This document shows, piece by piece, positions 14,151-14,804 of a DNA stretch of 14,804 nt (position 1 is the stretch's first letter; every line of letters starts with the position of its first letter). The notes beneath the pieces were generated by a model. The model was not told where the DNA came from. It was given only the letters and a program-made list of their open reading frames with translations, and did not search any database. The translations under genes were made by a program, and so were the position numbers. Origin of the DNA: SOKG01 sp964449845 (GTDB lineage Bacteria; Chloroflexota; Dehalococcoidia; SZUA-161); assembly GCA_964449845.1 (NCBI GenBank), contig CAYVES010000048.1, positions 1 to 14,804 on the forward strand, read 5' to 3'.

Positions 14151-14804
14151 CTACCATTCCAGACCGAGCATGATACCGCATAAGCCGCTGCCGCCGGCCA
14201 TCATCACAACCCTATCGCCAGCATTAACACGACCCTCCTCAATTCCTATAGCTAGTGAAATGGGGAGGGAACACGAGGCGATGTTTCCCAGGTATTCCAC
14301 AGTGGAGAAGCCCTTGGATTCATCCAGCCCCAGGGCATGAAACAACACCTGTTTGTGGATAGAGCTAACCTGATGGGTAAAGACCTTGTCTACATCTGTG
14401 CCATTCCACCCCAGCTCTCGCTGAAAGGCCTTCCATGTTTCGACCGCCAATGCCGCGCCGTTATTCAGAATTCCTGTATAGTCCGTACTCATATTGGGGT
14501 AGCTAGCCGGGTCGAAGAAATAAGTATCAGCTTCTACGCGACAGAGGTCGTTGTGTTGCGAAGCAGTTCGTACAACCCCGCCTAGAATCTTGTGTCCGGA
14601 TTTCGACAGGGAAGAGTGAGTTAACACCACTGCCACTGCCCCTGACCCCAGGGTTAGCGATGCGAACGAAGCCTTGAGCTTGTCCCTGGTGACGTCTGGG
14701 GCTTTCAACAGGTCATCGATCGTTGAATCAATAAGTCGCTTGCCGCCCTCCGCGCCAACCACAATTCCTGCTTTTACCTGGCCCAGTTCGATCATATTTG
14801 CCAG
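14151..14804 (-). CDS. OleA/FabH-like 3-oxoacyl synthase III, second copy (partial at right edge)
   Basis: The last 217 residues of a second OleA-like ketosynthase; its N-terminus and active-site cysteine lie beyond the window. The visible part aligns end to end with residues 133-349 of the first copy without gaps, with about 87% identity by hand count. The catalytic His (VFTHQVS) and Asn (YLGNIAS) are present. The first 128 bases at the window edge (14677-14804) are identical to 10957-11084 of the first copy, while the rest has many substitutions. The frame stays open to the last base of the window, so the gene is not truncated inside it. It precedes the second FabF-like gene by 22 bases, repeating the order of the first cassette. 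Confidence 0.9.
   Translation of the reverse strand: MANMIELGQVKAGIVVGAEGGKRLIDSTIDDLLKAPDVTRDKLKASFASLTLGSGAVAVVLTHSSLSKSGHKILGGVVRTASQHNDLCRVEADTYFFDPASYPNMSTDYTGILNNGAALAVETWKAFQRELGWNGTDVDKVFTHQVSSIHKQVLFHALGLDESKGFSTVEYLGNIASCSLPISLAIGIEEGRVNAGDRVVMMAGGSGLCGIMLGLEW

Noticed and set aside
1..14804. CRISPR arrays, tRNA or rRNA genes and intact insertion sequences
   Set aside because: No regularly spaced repeats, no recognisable tRNA or rRNA sequence and no transposase reading frame were found on either strand.

Overview
The window looks like bacterial chromosome of about 50% GC. The host cannot be named from sequence alone. The two families of dispersed structured repeats (2445-2503 and about 12348-12505) and the mix of a GH1 glycosidase with compact fatty-acid-type genes would fit a Chloroflexota-like or other environmental anaerobe, but this is only an impression.

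Left part (1-2395, plus strand): a short likely sugar operon with a candidate promoter at 71-99. It carries an LsrF/class I aldolase-family protein (135-932) and a complete GH1 beta-glycosidase (1010-2395). A 183-bp convergent spacer (2396-2578) follows. It contains a pair of inverted 27-nt units, each able to fold into a hairpin.

Right part (2579-14804, all minus strand): a specialised type II fatty-acid/polyene-type synthase locus. Read in the direction of transcription (right to left), it opens with an OleA/FabH-like ketosynthase running off the right edge (14151-14804), a FabF-like ketosynthase (12878-14128) and an acyl carrier protein (12579-12830). A 631-bp non-coding, repeat-rich gap follows (11948-12578), with a good sigma70-type promoter at 12013-12041. 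That promoter faces a small unrecognised protein (11558-11947, probably frameshifted). Next come a second OleA/FabH-like (10431-11480) and FabF-like (9154-10404) pair, an eroded ACP remnant, two different CrtI/phytoene-desaturase-like flavoproteins (7567-8952 and 6142-7548), FabG, FabZ, a divergent FabI-like protein, an Sfp-type phosphopantetheinyl transferase and FabD. Most junctions are short or overlapping, so one long operon is likely.

How the genes may work together: the PPTase would activate the ACP and FabD would supply malonyl-ACP. The ketosynthases, FabG and FabZ would build an acyl chain in which double bonds can persist, and the two CrtI-like enzymes would desaturate or isomerise it. 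The FabI-like protein lacks one of the two usual active-site tyrosines, so full saturation at each cycle is doubtful. FASII genes joined to CrtI-like desaturases resemble the loci proposed for ladderane lipid synthesis in anammox bacteria (recalled from the literature, not checked). The product here could be a ladderane-like lipid, a polyene or another unusual polyunsaturated chain. The OleA-KS-ACP cassette is duplicated, and one copy has lost its ACP.
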